This document shows, one piece after another, positions 6,851-15,440 of a stretch of DNA of 64,000 nucleotides; position 1 is the stretch's first letter, and every line of letters begins with the position of its first letter. The translations under genes and the position numbers were made by a program. Where the stretch lies: contig CAJTXP010000003.1 of NCBI GenBank assembly GCA_910583615.1, positions 62,001-126,000 on the forward strand, given 5' to 3'. This DNA is from an uncultured Lachnospiraceae bacterium (lineage in GTDB: Bacteria; Bacillota; Clostridia; Lachnospirales; Lachnospiraceae). A model generated the notes under the pieces. The model did not search any database and was not told the DNA's origin. It worked only from the letters and a program-made list of their open reading frames with translations.

Positions 6851-9800
6851 TCAACATTCAATGAATCAAATTATGAAAACTCCATCATTGAATTATTTGG
6901 CAATCTGGGCTATACACATCTGTATGGTCCGGATGTGGATCGGGATATGGGCAATCCTTTGATGGAAGAACAGCTGCGCGATTCACTGGAGATGATAAAT
7001 CCGGATCTTCCGAATGCGGCGATCAATGAGGCTGTATATAAAATCAAAAATTATGAGGCCGGCAGTCTGCTGTCAAAGAATGAAACTTTTACAGACTATA
7101 TACAAAACGGTGTGCAGGTAACCTTTTCAGATAAAGGAGAAAGCAAAAGTGATCTGGTTCGTCTGGTGGATTACAAAAATCCGTCCATGAACAGCTTTGT
7201 AGCTGCAAATCAGTGGACTTATAGAGAATATGAGACAAAAAGGCCGGATATTGTCATTTTTCTGAATGGGATTCCGGTAGTCGTTATGGAATTAAAGTCT
7301 CCGAAAGCAGATCAGGTCTCCATAGAAGATGCTTATCAGCAGATTCAGAATTATAAGAAATCCATAGAGAGCTTTTTTATTTACAATGCGTTTTGTGTCA
7401 TCAGCGATCAGTCTCAGACGAGGGCAGGTACCATCACTGCCTCCTTTGACCGTTTTATGGAGTGGAAGACGGTTGACGGTGACTATGAAGAAACAAGGTA
7501 TGCAGATTTTACTACTTTGATCAGGGGTATGTTTACAAAAAGCAGATTCCTGGATCTGCTCCATAATTTTATCTGTTTTTCCAGGGATTCCGGCAAAGAT
7601 GCGAAGATTCTGGCGGCGTACCATCAGTATTTTGCGGTGAAAAAGGCAGTCGAGTCTACGAAAAAAGCAAGCGCGGACGGCGGAGACGGACGGGGCGGCG
7701 TTTTCTGGCATACACAGGGCAGCGGAAAATCCTTGTCCATGGTTTTCTATGCAAAATATCTGCAGGAAGCGCTTTGCAGTCCTACGATTGTTGTAATTAC
7801 CGACCGCAACGATCTGGACGACCAGCTGTTTGCGCAGTTTTCCAAATGTAAAGATTTCCTGAGGCAAACACCTGTTCAGGCGGATAAGAGAAGGCTTTCG
7901 GAGGAGGATATTGAGAAAAATAAATCCAGTAAGAATCCGGTGATCGGTCTGAGAGACTGGCTTGAGGGCCGAGCCGCCAACGGCATCATCTTTACTACGA
8001 TGCAGAAGTTTGAAGAAAGCGATGAGGCATTATCTTCCAGAAGAAATATTGTCGTCATGGCGGACGAAGCCCATCGAAGCCAGTATGGATTTGAAGATAA
8101 AGTCAATGTGAAAACTGGTAAAGTGACGGTCGGAAATGCAAGGCGCGTGCGGAATGCGCTGCCTTTTGCAACCTACATAGGATTTACCGGAACGCCCATT
8201 GCGCTGGAAGACCGGAATACAAGGGAAGTATTTGGCAATTATATTGATATTTATGATATGACGCAGGCGGTATCTGACGGAGCGACACGTCCCATTTACT
8301 ATGAGAGCCGTGTGATCAGACTCAATCTGAAACAGGAAGTGCTGGATCAGATCGATGAAACATATGCCAGACTGAAGGAAAACGCCAGTGAGGTGGATAT
8401 TGAAAAGAGCAAACGCGAACTGGCCCATATGGACAGCGTGTTGGGAACGCCGGAAGTGATGGAATCGCTGTGCGCGGATATCCTGGAGCATTATGAAACA
8501 TACAGACAGTATGAGCAGACGGGTAAGGCGATGATCGTGGCCTATTCCAGGACGATTGCGGTCAGAATCCGTGAAAAAATACTGGAGATGAGACCGGGCT
8601 GGGAAAACAAAGTGAAGATTGTTATGACCGGCGGCAACCAGGATCCGGAAGACTGGAAAGCTTTGACCGGAAATAAAGCGTACCGCGAAGGGCTGGCGAG
8701 AGAATTCAAGGATGACGACAGTGAATTCAAGATCGCGGTTGTGGTAGATATGTGGCTTACCGGTTTTGACGTTCCGTCCATGTCAACCATGTATGTCTTC
8801 AAGCCCATGAAGGGGCATAATCTGATGCAGGCGATTGCCCGCGTCAACCGTGTGTTCAAAGACAAAGAAGGCGGGCTGATTGTTGATTACATAGGAATCG
8901 CTTCTGCTCTGAAAGCGGCCATGAAGCAGTATACGGATCAGGATCAGAAGCATTTCGGCAATATGGACATTTCAGAGAGCGCCTATAAAAAGTTCCGCGA
9001 GAAATTGTCGGTCTGCAGGGATTTGATGTATGGGTTTGATTATTCCGAATTCATGACCACGGCCAGTGATCTGACAAGGGCAAACCTGATTACAAAAGGG
9101 GTGAATTTTCTGTCAGCGCCTGAGCGGACGGAGACGAAGGAGAATTTTCTGATCGAAAGCTGCCTGATGAAACAGGCATTTTCCCTTTCTAAAAGTATTG
9201 CAGGCGATGAGGAGAGAAGAGAAGAGGCATATCTTGAGACCGTGCGCTCCGTCATGATCAAAATCGCGAAGCCAGGGACCATATCTCTCAAAGAAATCAA
9301 TGCGCAGGTCAATGAACTGCTGAGACAAAGCGTGCAGAGCGATGGTGTGATCAACCTGTTTACAGACGTTGATCAGGAATTTAATCTGTTCAACACTGCG
9401 TTCCTGGAAGAGATTGCATCAATGCCGGAGAAGAACCTGTCCGTTGAATTATTAAAGAAACTGATCGCAGAACAGGTCAAAGTATACAAGAGAACCAATG
9501 TGGTGAAATCGCAGCAGTTTTCCGAAATGCTGGACCGGCTGGTAAAGTCTTACCTGAATGGAATGCTTACAAATGAGGAAGTCATCTCGGAACTGATGAA
9601 GATGGCCCGGGACATTACGAATGCTCATAAGGCAGGGAATGCCATGGGATTAAGCGAGGAGGAACTGGCGTTCTATGATGCTCTGACCAGGCCGGAGGCG
9701 GTAAAGGATTTCTATACGAATGAACAATTGATCGCCATTACCAGGGAACTGACCAGACAGTTAAGGAAATCCAGGACAGTGGACTGGGAGAAAAAAGAGT

Positions 9801-10036
9801 CTGCAAGAGCAGGGATGCGCAGGATGGTCAAACGCCTTTTGAAAAAATATGATTATCCGCCGGAAGGCATGGAAGACGCAGTCAAGACCGTCATCAGCCA
9901 GTGTGAAATGTGGACGGATCACAGTGAAATGGGAGAGGATACGATCATATCCTTTCACGGAAATGTAAGCTATACGGATGAAACGCAAAAGCCGCTGATG
10001 GTCGCAGAGGAAGCATCACTTTATGGTGAAAAGTAA
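6845..10036 (+). CDS. hsdR: type I restriction enzyme, ATP-dependent motor/endonuclease subunit HsdR
   Basis: About 1063 residues, normal for HsdR. The N-terminal nuclease domain has the PD-ExK core in RPDIVIFLNGIPVVVMELKS (residues about 133-152). SF2 helicase domains follow with Walker A HTQGSGKS (about 288) and the DEAH box in MADEAHRSQYG (about 405), the GFTGTPI motif, and a late motif AIARVNRVFKDKEGG. The enzyme translocates DNA using ATP and cleaves at a distance when the target is unmethylated. I chose ATG 6845 (ribosome-binding site AAGGAAGAAAAG, protein start MRSTFNESNYENSIIELFGN). The frame extends 63 bases further upstream, into the preceding gap, without a better start. Confidence 0.97.
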   Translation: MRSTFNESNYENSIIELFGNLGYTHLYGPDVDRDMGNPLMEEQLRDSLEMINPDLPNAAINEAVYKIKNYEAGSLLSKNETFTDYIQNGVQVTFSDKGESKSDLVRLVDYKNPSMNSFVAANQWTYREYETKRPDIVIFLNGIPVVVMELKSPKADQVSIEDAYQQIQNYKKSIESFFIYNAFCVISDQSQTRAGTITASFDRFMEWKTVDGDYEETRYADFTTLIRGMFTKSRFLDLLHNFICFSRDSGKDAKILAAYHQYFAVKKAVESTKKASADGGDGRGGVFWHTQGSGKSLSMVFYAKYLQEALCSPTIVVITDRNDLDDQLFAQFSKCKDFLRQTPVQADKRRLSEEDIEKNKSSKNPVIGLRDWLEGRAANGIIFTTMQKFEESDEALSSRRNIVVMADEAHRSQYGFEDKVNVKTGKVTVGNARRVRNALPFATYIGFTGTPIALEDRNTREVFGNYIDIYDMTQAVSDGATRPIYYESRVIRLNLKQEVLDQIDETYARLKENASEVDIEKSKRELAHMDSVLGTPEVMESLCADILEHYETYRQYEQTGKAMIVAYSRTIAVRIREKILEMRPGWENKVKIVMTGGNQDPEDWKALTGNKAYREGLAREFKDDDSEFKIAVVVDMWLTGFDVPSMSTMYVFKPMKGHNLMQAIARVNRVFKDKEGGLIVDYIGIASALKAAMKQYTDQDQKHFGNMDISESAYKKFREKLSVCRDLMYGFDYSEFMTTASDLTRANLITKGVNFLSAPERTETKENFLIESCLMKQAFSLSKSIAGDEERREEAYLETVRSVMIKIAKPGTISLKEINAQVNELLRQSVQSDGVINLFTDVDQEFNLFNTAFLEEIASMPEKNLSVELLKKLIAEQVKVYKRTNVVKSQQFSEMLDRLVKSYLNGMLTNEEVISELMKMARDITNAHKAGNAMGLSEEELAFYDALTRPEAVKDFYTNEQLIAITRELTRQLRKSRTVDWEKKESARAGMRRMVKRLLKKYDYPPEGMEDAVKTVISQCEMWTDHSEMGEDTIISFHGNVSYTDETQKPLMVAEEASLYGEK

Positions 10037-10104
10037 ATGCCACTATGGATGGCGGCGGAACTTGACGAGAAACTCTGGTACTGTCCGGATTTCAAAAAAC
10101 GGAA

Positions 10105-10134
10105 TAGACGATACAAAAAGTTCAGGTGTATACT
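10105..10134 (+). promoter_or_regulatory. candidate sigma-A promoter for the fumarase operon
   Basis: TAGACG (10105-10110) and TATACT (10129-10134) are 18 bases apart, 46 bases before the fumarase start, in the 143-base gap after hsdR. The -10 is good and the -35 weak. The ribosome-binding site AAGGAGGAG is just ahead of ATG 10180. Confidence 0.45.
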
Positions 10135-10179
10135 GTTTGATGTAAGATACAGAAAAACGAATATAAGGAGGAGAAAACC

Positions 10180-11022
10180 ATGCGTGAGATAGAAGTGAGC
10201 CGGATCACGGATGTGGTGGAGCGTCTCTGCATTGAGGCGAACGAGCATCTGCCGGAGGACGTCAAAGATGCGATTCAGAGCTGCCGCGCCTGTGAGGACG
10301 GTGAGATTGCCAAAGATGTTCTGGATCATATCATCGAGAACTATGAGATCGCGGACCGGGAGCAGGTGCCGGTCTGCCAGGATACGGGAATGGCGTGCGT
10401 ATTTCTGGAGATCGGGCAGGATGTCCATCTGACCGGAGGAGACCTGACGGAGGCGGTGGACGAAGGGGTTCGCAGGGGATATGAGAAAGGATATCTGCGG
10501 AAATCCGTGGTAAAGGACCCGGTGCGCCGGGGAAATACCGGCGACAACACGCCGGCCATGCTGTATACGGAGATCGTGCCGGGAGAGCAGGTGCGCGTCA
10601 CCGTGGGTCCTAAGGGTTTCGGAAGCGAAAATATGAGCGCCATCCGGATGTTCAAGCCGTCTGCGGGACTTGAGGGGATCAAGGATTTCATCCTGGAGAC
10701 CGTGGAGACGGCAGGGCCTAATCCCTGTCCGCCCATGGTGGTGGGCGTAGGGATCGGAGGCACCTTTGACAAGGCGGCGCTGCTGGCGAAAAAGGCGCTG
10801 ATGCGTCCTTTGGATTCGCCGCATCCGGATCCGTTCTACGCGGATCTGGAGCGGGAGATGCTGGAGAAAATCAATGAACTGGGCATTGGCCCGCAGGGCT
10901 TTGGCGGCAGGACGACGGCGCTGGGGCTGAATATCGAGACGCAACCGACCCATATTGCCGGGATGCCCTGCGCCATCAACATCAGCTGCCATGTGACGAG
11001 ACATAAGACGGAGGTGATCTGA
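10180..11022 (+). CDS. class I fumarate hydratase, alpha subunit (FumA N-terminal / TtdA type)
   Basis: The 280-residue subunit carries the [4Fe-4S] cluster of the two-subunit class I fumarase/tartrate dehydratase family, which interconverts fumarate and malate. The three cluster cysteines are visible in PVCQDTGMACVFLEIG, GPNPCPPMVVGVGIGG and GMPCAINISCHVTRHK. It is paired with the beta subunit one base downstream. Fumarase is preferred over L-tartrate dehydratase as the general function in anaerobic Firmicutes, but the two cannot be separated from sequence motifs alone. The cluster makes the enzyme oxygen-sensitive, fitting an anaerobe. Confidence 0.9.
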   Translation: MREIEVSRITDVVERLCIEANEHLPEDVKDAIQSCRACEDGEIAKDVLDHIIENYEIADREQVPVCQDTGMACVFLEIGQDVHLTGGDLTEAVDEGVRRGYEKGYLRKSVVKDPVRRGNTGDNTPAMLYTEIVPGEQVRVTVGPKGFGSENMSAIRMFKPSAGLEGIKDFILETVETAGPNPCPPMVVGVGIGGTFDKAALLAKKALMRPLDSPHPDPFYADLEREMLEKINELGIGPQGFGGRTTALGLNIETQPTHIAGMPCAINISCHVTRHKTEVI

Positions 11023-11023
11023 C

Positions 11024-11584
11024 ATGGAAAGACATATTACGCTGCCGCTTACGAAGGAGCTGGCGCGGACGCTTCATGCAGGAGATACGGTCTATCTGAC
11101 CGGAGAGATCTATACGTCCCGGGATGCGGGGCATAAGAGAATGTGCGAAGCGCTTGAAAGAGGGGAAACGCTTCCCTTTGACCCGCAGGACGCGACCATC
11201 TATTATGTGGGGCCGACGCCGGCGAAGCCGGGGCAGGTCATCGGGTCCGCCGGACCGACCACCAGCGGCCGTATGGACGCTTATGCGCCCACGCTGATGT
11301 CCGTGGGCGCCAGAGGAATGATAGGCAAGGGGGCGCGCCTTCCGGAGGTGGTGGACGCCATGAAGAAATACGGCGGGGTGTATTTCGGAGCCATAGGAGG
11401 AGCGGGCGCGCTGCTGGCAAAATGCATCAAAAAGGCCGAACTGATCGCTTATGAGGATCTTGGCGCCGAGGCGCTGCGCAGGCTGTACGTGGAGGAGATG
11501 CCGCTTGTGGTCATCATCGACAGCGATGGAAGGAATCTCTACGAGGAAGGAAGAGCGGCCTATCTGGCATCCAAAAAAAGTTGA
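11024..11584 (+). CDS. class I fumarate hydratase, beta subunit (FumA C-terminal / TtdB type)
   Basis: This 186-residue subunit completes the class I fumarase. It has the swivelling beta/alpha domain with YYVGPTPAKPGQVIGSAGPT and the motif GRMDAYAPTLMSVGARGMIGKG, and YFGAIGGAGALLAKCIKKAE near the C-terminus. One base separates it from the alpha subunit stop, so the two are translationally coupled and made in equal amounts. The promoter of the next gene overlaps its stop codon. Confidence 0.92.
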   Translation: MERHITLPLTKELARTLHAGDTVYLTGEIYTSRDAGHKRMCEALERGETLPFDPQDATIYYVGPTPAKPGQVIGSAGPTTSGRMDAYAPTLMSVGARGMIGKGARLPEVVDAMKKYGGVYFGAIGGAGALLAKCIKKAELIAYEDLGAEALRRLYVEEMPLVVIIDSDGRNLYEEGRAAYLASKKS

Positions 11585-11609
11585 CACCAATTTCTGAACG
11601 GAGTATGAT
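11581..11609 (+). promoter_or_regulatory. strong sigma-A promoter upstream of ilvE
   Basis: A consensus TTGACA at 11581-11586, a 17-base spacer, and TATGAT at 11604-11609. The -35 overlaps the TGA stop of the fumarase beta gene (11582-11584), so ilvE is transcribed separately with a leader of roughly 55-60 bases. Confidence 0.8.
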
Positions 11610-11673
11610 GAAAAGGATCAGTCATCGCAGACATCATTAGTTACAGGAATACATACGAAAGGAAGCAAGTGTG

Positions 11674-12699
11674 ATGGAGAAAAAAAATATCGACTGGGGT
11701 AATCTTGGATTTAGCTACATGCCGACAGATAAGAGATATGTTGCCAATTTCAAAGACGGGGCATGGGATGAGGGGCGGCTAAGTGATGATCCGATGATCA
11801 TCATGAGTGAATGCGCCTGTGTGCTGCAGTATGCACAGACCTGTTTTGAAGGAATCAAGGCATATACAACGGAAGACGGCAGAATTGTGACTTTCCGTCC
11901 CGATCTGAATGCAAAACGTATGGCGGATTCCGCCAGAAGGCTTCAGATGCCCGTGTTCCCTGAAGATCGTTTTGTGGAAGCGGTTGTGGAGACTGTGAAG
12001 GCGAATGCGGCATATGTGCCTCCTTATGGAAGCGGCGCAACGCTTTATATCCGTCCGTTTATGTTTGGCATTGACTCCGTAATCGGCGTAAAACCGGCAA
12101 CGGAATATCAGTTCCGCATTTTTACCACGCCGGTGGGTCCGTATTTTAAAGGAGGCGCAAAGCCGATCACGATCCGCGTGTCGGATGTGGACCGCGCAGC
12201 GCCTCATGGAACGGGAGATATCAAGGCAGGGCTTAATTATGCCATGAGTCTTTACAATATCGTGGATGCACATAATCAGGGATTTGACGAGAATCTGTAT
12301 CTGGATCCGGGAACAAGGACTTATGTGGAAGAGACCGGCGGAGCGAACTTTATGTTCATTACCAAAGACGGGAAATTTGTGACGCCGAAGTCAAACAGCA
12401 TCCTTCCTTCTGTCACCCGCCGTTCTCTGATGGTGGTGGCAAAGGATTATCTTGGAATGGAAGTGGAAGAACGTCCGGTGAGAAAGGACGAACTGAAGGA
12501 CTTTGCAGAATGCGGCCTGTGCGGAACGGCTGCGGTCATCTCTCCGGTAGGAAAGATCGTGGATCACGGAGAAGAGATCTGCCTGCCGGGCGGCATGGAA
12601 GATATGGGGCCGGTGACGAAGAAGCTGTATGATACGCTGACCGGTATCCAGATGGGACGCATCAAGGCGCCGGAAGGCTGGATCAAGGAGATTCTGTAA
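11674..12699 (+). CDS. ilvE: branched-chain amino acid aminotransferase
   Basis: A PLP-dependent class IV aminotransferase of about 341 residues that transfers the amino group in the last step of Val, Leu and Ile synthesis (and the first of their breakdown). Diagnostic stretches are QTCFEGIKAYTTEDGRIVTF, TLYIRPFMFG, DIKAGLNYAMSLY (PLP lysine within it), YVEETGGANFMFI and CGTAAVISPVG. The length fits the longer BCAT group. A GTG three bases upstream (11671) is the alternative start. I take the ATG because MEKKNIDWGNLGFSYMPTD matches family N-termini; ribosome-binding site AAAGGAAG is at 11658-11665. It has its own promoter and terminator. Confidence 0.95.
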   Translation: MEKKNIDWGNLGFSYMPTDKRYVANFKDGAWDEGRLSDDPMIIMSECACVLQYAQTCFEGIKAYTTEDGRIVTFRPDLNAKRMADSARRLQMPVFPEDRFVEAVVETVKANAAYVPPYGSGATLYIRPFMFGIDSVIGVKPATEYQFRIFTTPVGPYFKGGAKPITIRVSDVDRAAPHGTGDIKAGLNYAMSLYNIVDAHNQGFDENLYLDPGTRTYVEETGGANFMFITKDGKFVTPKSNSILPSVTRRSLMVVAKDYLGMEVEERPVRKDELKDFAECGLCGTAAVISPVGKIVDHGEEICLPGGMEDMGPVTKKLYDTLTGIQMGRIKAPEGWIKEIL

Positions 12700-12711
12700 T
12701 AAAGATACAAT

Positions 12712-12746
12712 ACCCGGGACACCTGAAGCTTCGGCCCCGGGTTTTT
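12712..12746 (+). terminator. intrinsic terminator after ilvE
   Basis: The inverted repeat ACCCGGG (12712-12718) / CCCGGGT (12736-12742) is followed by a run of T, starting 12 bases after the ilvE stop. Confidence 0.85.
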
Positions 12747-12799
12747 GTGTTACCTGGAGGCAGGAGAAGCTGCCGCGTCTAAAAAGAGAGGATGGGAAG

Positions 12800-13288
12800 A
12801 TGAACGAAAACAGTTACAGTGAATATGCGGTAGAAGTACATCAGACCGGTGCGATGAGAGGCAGGCAGGTTGCGGTCATTGGTATAACGGCAGTGTCTCT
12901 GGTACTGGCTCTGATGGTATACTGGGTTTTTCTGGTGCTGACCGTGGCAGGCGCCGTCGGATGCTATCTGGCATATCTGAGCAGCAATATGGAGTATGAG
13001 ACCATTTTTCTGGACGGTACGCTGGAAATTTCGGCAATCTACCAGAAAATGCGCAGAAAGAAAAAATTTCAGTGTGATATGAAAAATGTTCTGGGGTATC
13101 ATCTGGGAAAAAAGGAGGATGCCGTTCGTCTCGGAAGGATCACGAAGGACTACTCTTCCCATGTGGAGGGGCAGAGCTGCTGCGTGATGAAAGTGCATAC
13201 AGATAAGGGTGAACAGGTGATCTGTTTTGAACCTGGAAAAGAGCTGGAGGAGATTCTGGAGAGAAAATACCGGATGCTGAAAGCATGA
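12800..13288 (+). CDS. two-helix membrane protein, DUF6106-like, function unknown
   Basis: The 162-residue protein has a short polar N-terminus, two closely spaced hydrophobic helices (about residues 25-40 and 42-60), then a cytoplasmic domain with MEYETIFLDGTLEISAIYQK and a basic stretch MRRKKKF. The C-terminal half resembles a small PH-like beta domain found in many Clostridia membrane proteins of unknown role. It begins a run of small envelope-linked genes ahead of the J-domain gene. The ribosome-binding site AGAGAGGATGGGAAG precedes ATG 12800. The family name is from memory and should be treated as tentative. Confidence 0.65.
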   Translation: MNENSYSEYAVEVHQTGAMRGRQVAVIGITAVSLVLALMVYWVFLVLTVAGAVGCYLAYLSSNMEYETIFLDGTLEISAIYQKMRRKKKFQCDMKNVLGYHLGKKEDAVRLGRITKDYSSHVEGQSCCVMKVHTDKGEQVICFEPGKELEEILERKYRMLKA

Positions 13289-13389
13289 TGCGGGGTTCAC
13301 TGTATTTTCACATTTACAGTTTACAATGGGTTTATGTGCAGACAGGATAATAAGCCTGTCATGGTTTATGAAAGGAAGTTTACTGTAAG

Positions 13390-13785
13390 ATGAGAGAAAA
13401 ATTTTACCGTTTCATGCAGGGGAGATACGGACAGGATGCCTTCTCCCGCTTTTTGCTGGGTGCGATGCTTCTGTGCATACTGGCTAATATTTTTGTGCGC
13501 AGCCGGCTTTTGAGCGTGCTGGCATGGGTGCTTTTGTTTTATACGTATTTCCGCCTCTTTTCCAGAAATCATGCTGCGCGCTATGCGGAGAATCAGCGGT
13601 ATCTGGATGCGACAGCGAAGCTTCGGCACTGGTTTGATCAGCAGAAAAAGCTGAAGGAGGAGCGGAAATACCATCATATCTATGTCTGCCCAAAGTGCCG
13701 GCAGAAGATCCGGATTCCGAAAGGCAAAGGAAAGATCATGGTCCGCTGTCCGAAATGCCGGCATGAGTTTCAGAGAAGGAGCTAG
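13390..13785 (+). CDS. membrane-anchored zinc-ribbon protein
   Basis: The 131 residues comprise an N-terminal amphipathic segment, two hydrophobic helices (about residues 20-36 and 39-55), a charged coiled region (NQRYLDATAKLRHWFDQQKK), and a C-terminal zinc ribbon with two CPKCR knuckles (VCPKCRQKIRIPKGKGK... VRCPKCRHEF). The ribbon should be cytoplasmic. The next gene starts 9 bases downstream, so it belongs to the same operon as the DUF5685-like and J-domain genes. The role is unknown; a chaperone or quality-control adaptor is suggested by context only. Confidence 0.75.
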   Translation: MREKFYRFMQGRYGQDAFSRFLLGAMLLCILANIFVRSRLLSVLAWVLLFYTYFRLFSRNHAARYAENQRYLDATAKLRHWFDQQKKLKEERKYHHIYVCPKCRQKIRIPKGKGKIMVRCPKCRHEFQRRS

Positions 13786-13794
13786 GATAAAAAG

Positions 13795-14634
13795 ATGTTC
13801 GGATATATTGTGATTCATAAGCCGGAGCTTAAGGTCAGGGAGTATGAGGCATATGAGGCTTCTTACTGCGGACTTTGCAGGAGCCTGAAAGGACGCCATG
13901 GCAGGCTGGGACAGATGACGCTCAGCTTTGACATGGCATTTCTGGCGCTTTTACTGACCGGACTGTACGAACCGAAGACAAGGACGGAGAACAGAAGATG
14001 TCCTGCACATCCGGTGCACAGGCGTCCTTATCGGGAAAACGTCTTTTATGACTATGCTGCAGATATGAATGTGGTCCTGACTTACTATAAATGCCTGGAT
14101 GACTGGCAGGATGAGCATGCGTATTTCCGGCTTATCTATGCCGGTTTTTTAAAAAGCCGGATGAAAAGGCTGAAGAAGCAGTACGGCTCTAAAATATCGA
14201 AGATCGGGACGCTGCTTTTGCGGCTTCGGAAATTTGAAGAAAAAGGTATTTTTGACATTGACAAAACAGCCGGAATATTCGGGGAAATCATGGCAGAGGT
14301 GTTTGTATACCGGAAGGATGAATGGGAAGAGAGACTTCGCCGAATGGGTTTTTTCCTGGGAAAATTTATTTATTTGATGGACGCATATGAAGATATGGAA
14401 GAGGATTTGAAAAAGGGGCGGTATAATCCGCTGACAAAGCTGTATGAGGAGGAGGACTTTGAAGAGAAATGCGGGATATTCCTGAAGATGATGGTTGCAG
14501 AAGTGTCAAGATCATTTGAGAGTCTGCCGATTCTTGAGGATGCGGGGATTCTGCGGAATATATTGTATGCCGGGGTGTGGACGCGCTATGGACAGGTTCA
14601 GCAGAGGAGAAAGGAAAGAAAGAAAAAGTCATGA
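13795..14634 (+). CDS. DUF5685-family protein
   Basis: This 279-residue, mostly helical protein starts MFGYIVIHKPELKVREYEAY followed by the CGLCRSLK motif, which I associate with DUF5685 proteins common in Clostridia. Asp-rich helices (FYDYAADMNVVLTYYKCLDDWQDE; later YLMDAYEDMEEDLKKGRYNP) recall the metal-binding Asp motifs of the polyprenyl-synthase fold. No function is established that I know of. Its stop overlaps the start of the J-domain gene (ATGATGA, 14631-14634), a coupling that hints the two act together. Confidence 0.75.
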   Translation: MFGYIVIHKPELKVREYEAYEASYCGLCRSLKGRHGRLGQMTLSFDMAFLALLLTGLYEPKTRTENRRCPAHPVHRRPYRENVFYDYAADMNVVLTYYKCLDDWQDEHAYFRLIYAGFLKSRMKRLKKQYGSKISKIGTLLLRLRKFEEKGIFDIDKTAGIFGEIMAEVFVYRKDEWEERLRRMGFFLGKFIYLMDAYEDMEEDLKKGRYNPLTKLYEEEDFEEKCGIFLKMMVAEVSRSFESLPILEDAGILRNILYAGVWTRYGQVQQRRKERKKKS

Positions 14635-15287
14635 TGACAGATCCATATGAAGTGCTGGGGCTTACGAGGGGCGCCTCAGATGAAGAGATAAAGAAGGCCT
14701 ATCGTGCTCTCAGCCGGAAATATCATCCGGACGCCAATGTGAATAATCCCAATGCGGCTCAGGCAGAAGAGCGGTTCAAGCAGGTTCAGGCCGCCTATGA
14801 CCAGATTATGAAGGAGAAGGAACAGGGGTATTTTGGCGGCTATGGAAATACAGGCGGTTATGGCGGATTTGGCGGATACCAGCAGAGAAATGCAGCCGGT
14901 CAGGAAGATGACTATACACGTTATCTGAATGCGGCAATGAATTACGTCAGAGCCGGGAAATATCAGGAAGCTCTGAATGTGCTTTCCAGTATGGAACGAA
15001 GAGATGCCGGATGGTATTATGTAAGTGCAGTTGCCAATAACGGGCTTGGAAATAATGTGTCTGCGCTTCAGCATGCACAGCGGGCAGTGGAACTGGAGCC
15101 GGGGCGGATGGAATATGAAATGCTGCTGCGCCAGCTTAAGGGAGGGGGCAGCTGGTATGACCAGATGAGTACGCCTTATGGCGGCATGTCAATGGTGGGG
15201 AATGATATGTGCTGCAAGATCTGTCTGATGTACAATCTGTGCAGCATGTGCTGTCTGGGAGGAAGAGGCGGCGTGATCTGCTGCTGA
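14631..15287 (+). CDS. J-domain (DnaJ-like) protein with TPR-like region and Cys-rich tail
   Basis: The N-terminal 70 residues are a J domain (PYEVLGLTRGASDEEIKKAY; the HPD motif in KYHPDANVNN), which stimulates DnaK ATPase. A Gly/Tyr/Phe-rich linker follows (GYGNTGGYGGFGGYQQ), then a helical TPR-like segment (AMNYVRAGKYQEALNVLSSM; AVELEPGRMEYEML), and a C-terminus with eight cysteines (MCCKICLMYNLCSMCC...CC). It lacks the DnaJ zinc finger and peptide-binding domains, so it is a specialised co-chaperone. I chose ATG 14631, overlapping the previous stop; a longer frame begins at 14577. The Cys tail could bind metal or take a lipid. Confidence 0.88.
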   Translation: MMTDPYEVLGLTRGASDEEIKKAYRALSRKYHPDANVNNPNAAQAEERFKQVQAAYDQIMKEKEQGYFGGYGNTGGYGGFGGYQQRNAAGQEDDYTRYLNAAMNYVRAGKYQEALNVLSSMERRDAGWYYVSAVANNGLGNNVSALQHAQRAVELEPGRMEYEMLLRQLKGGGSWYDQMSTPYGGMSMVGNDMCCKICLMYNLCSMCCLGGRGGVICC

Positions 15288-15440
15288 CACCGGCTGCTAC
15301 ATGAAAAGCAATGTACTGGAATCTTAAATTTTCTTAAAAGTGGATGAAGTATGATGTATTGGTCCTGATATTATGCTATGATGAAATGAAAAGACCGGTT
15401 TCAACAGATATATTACAGAAAAAACAAGGATTGGGAAAAT

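Noticed and set aside
10021..11025. 334-codon minus-strand frame over the fumarase alpha gene
   Set aside because: Antisense shadow of a well-supported enzyme gene with GC-rich third positions; His/Arg-rich composition and no ribosome-binding site.
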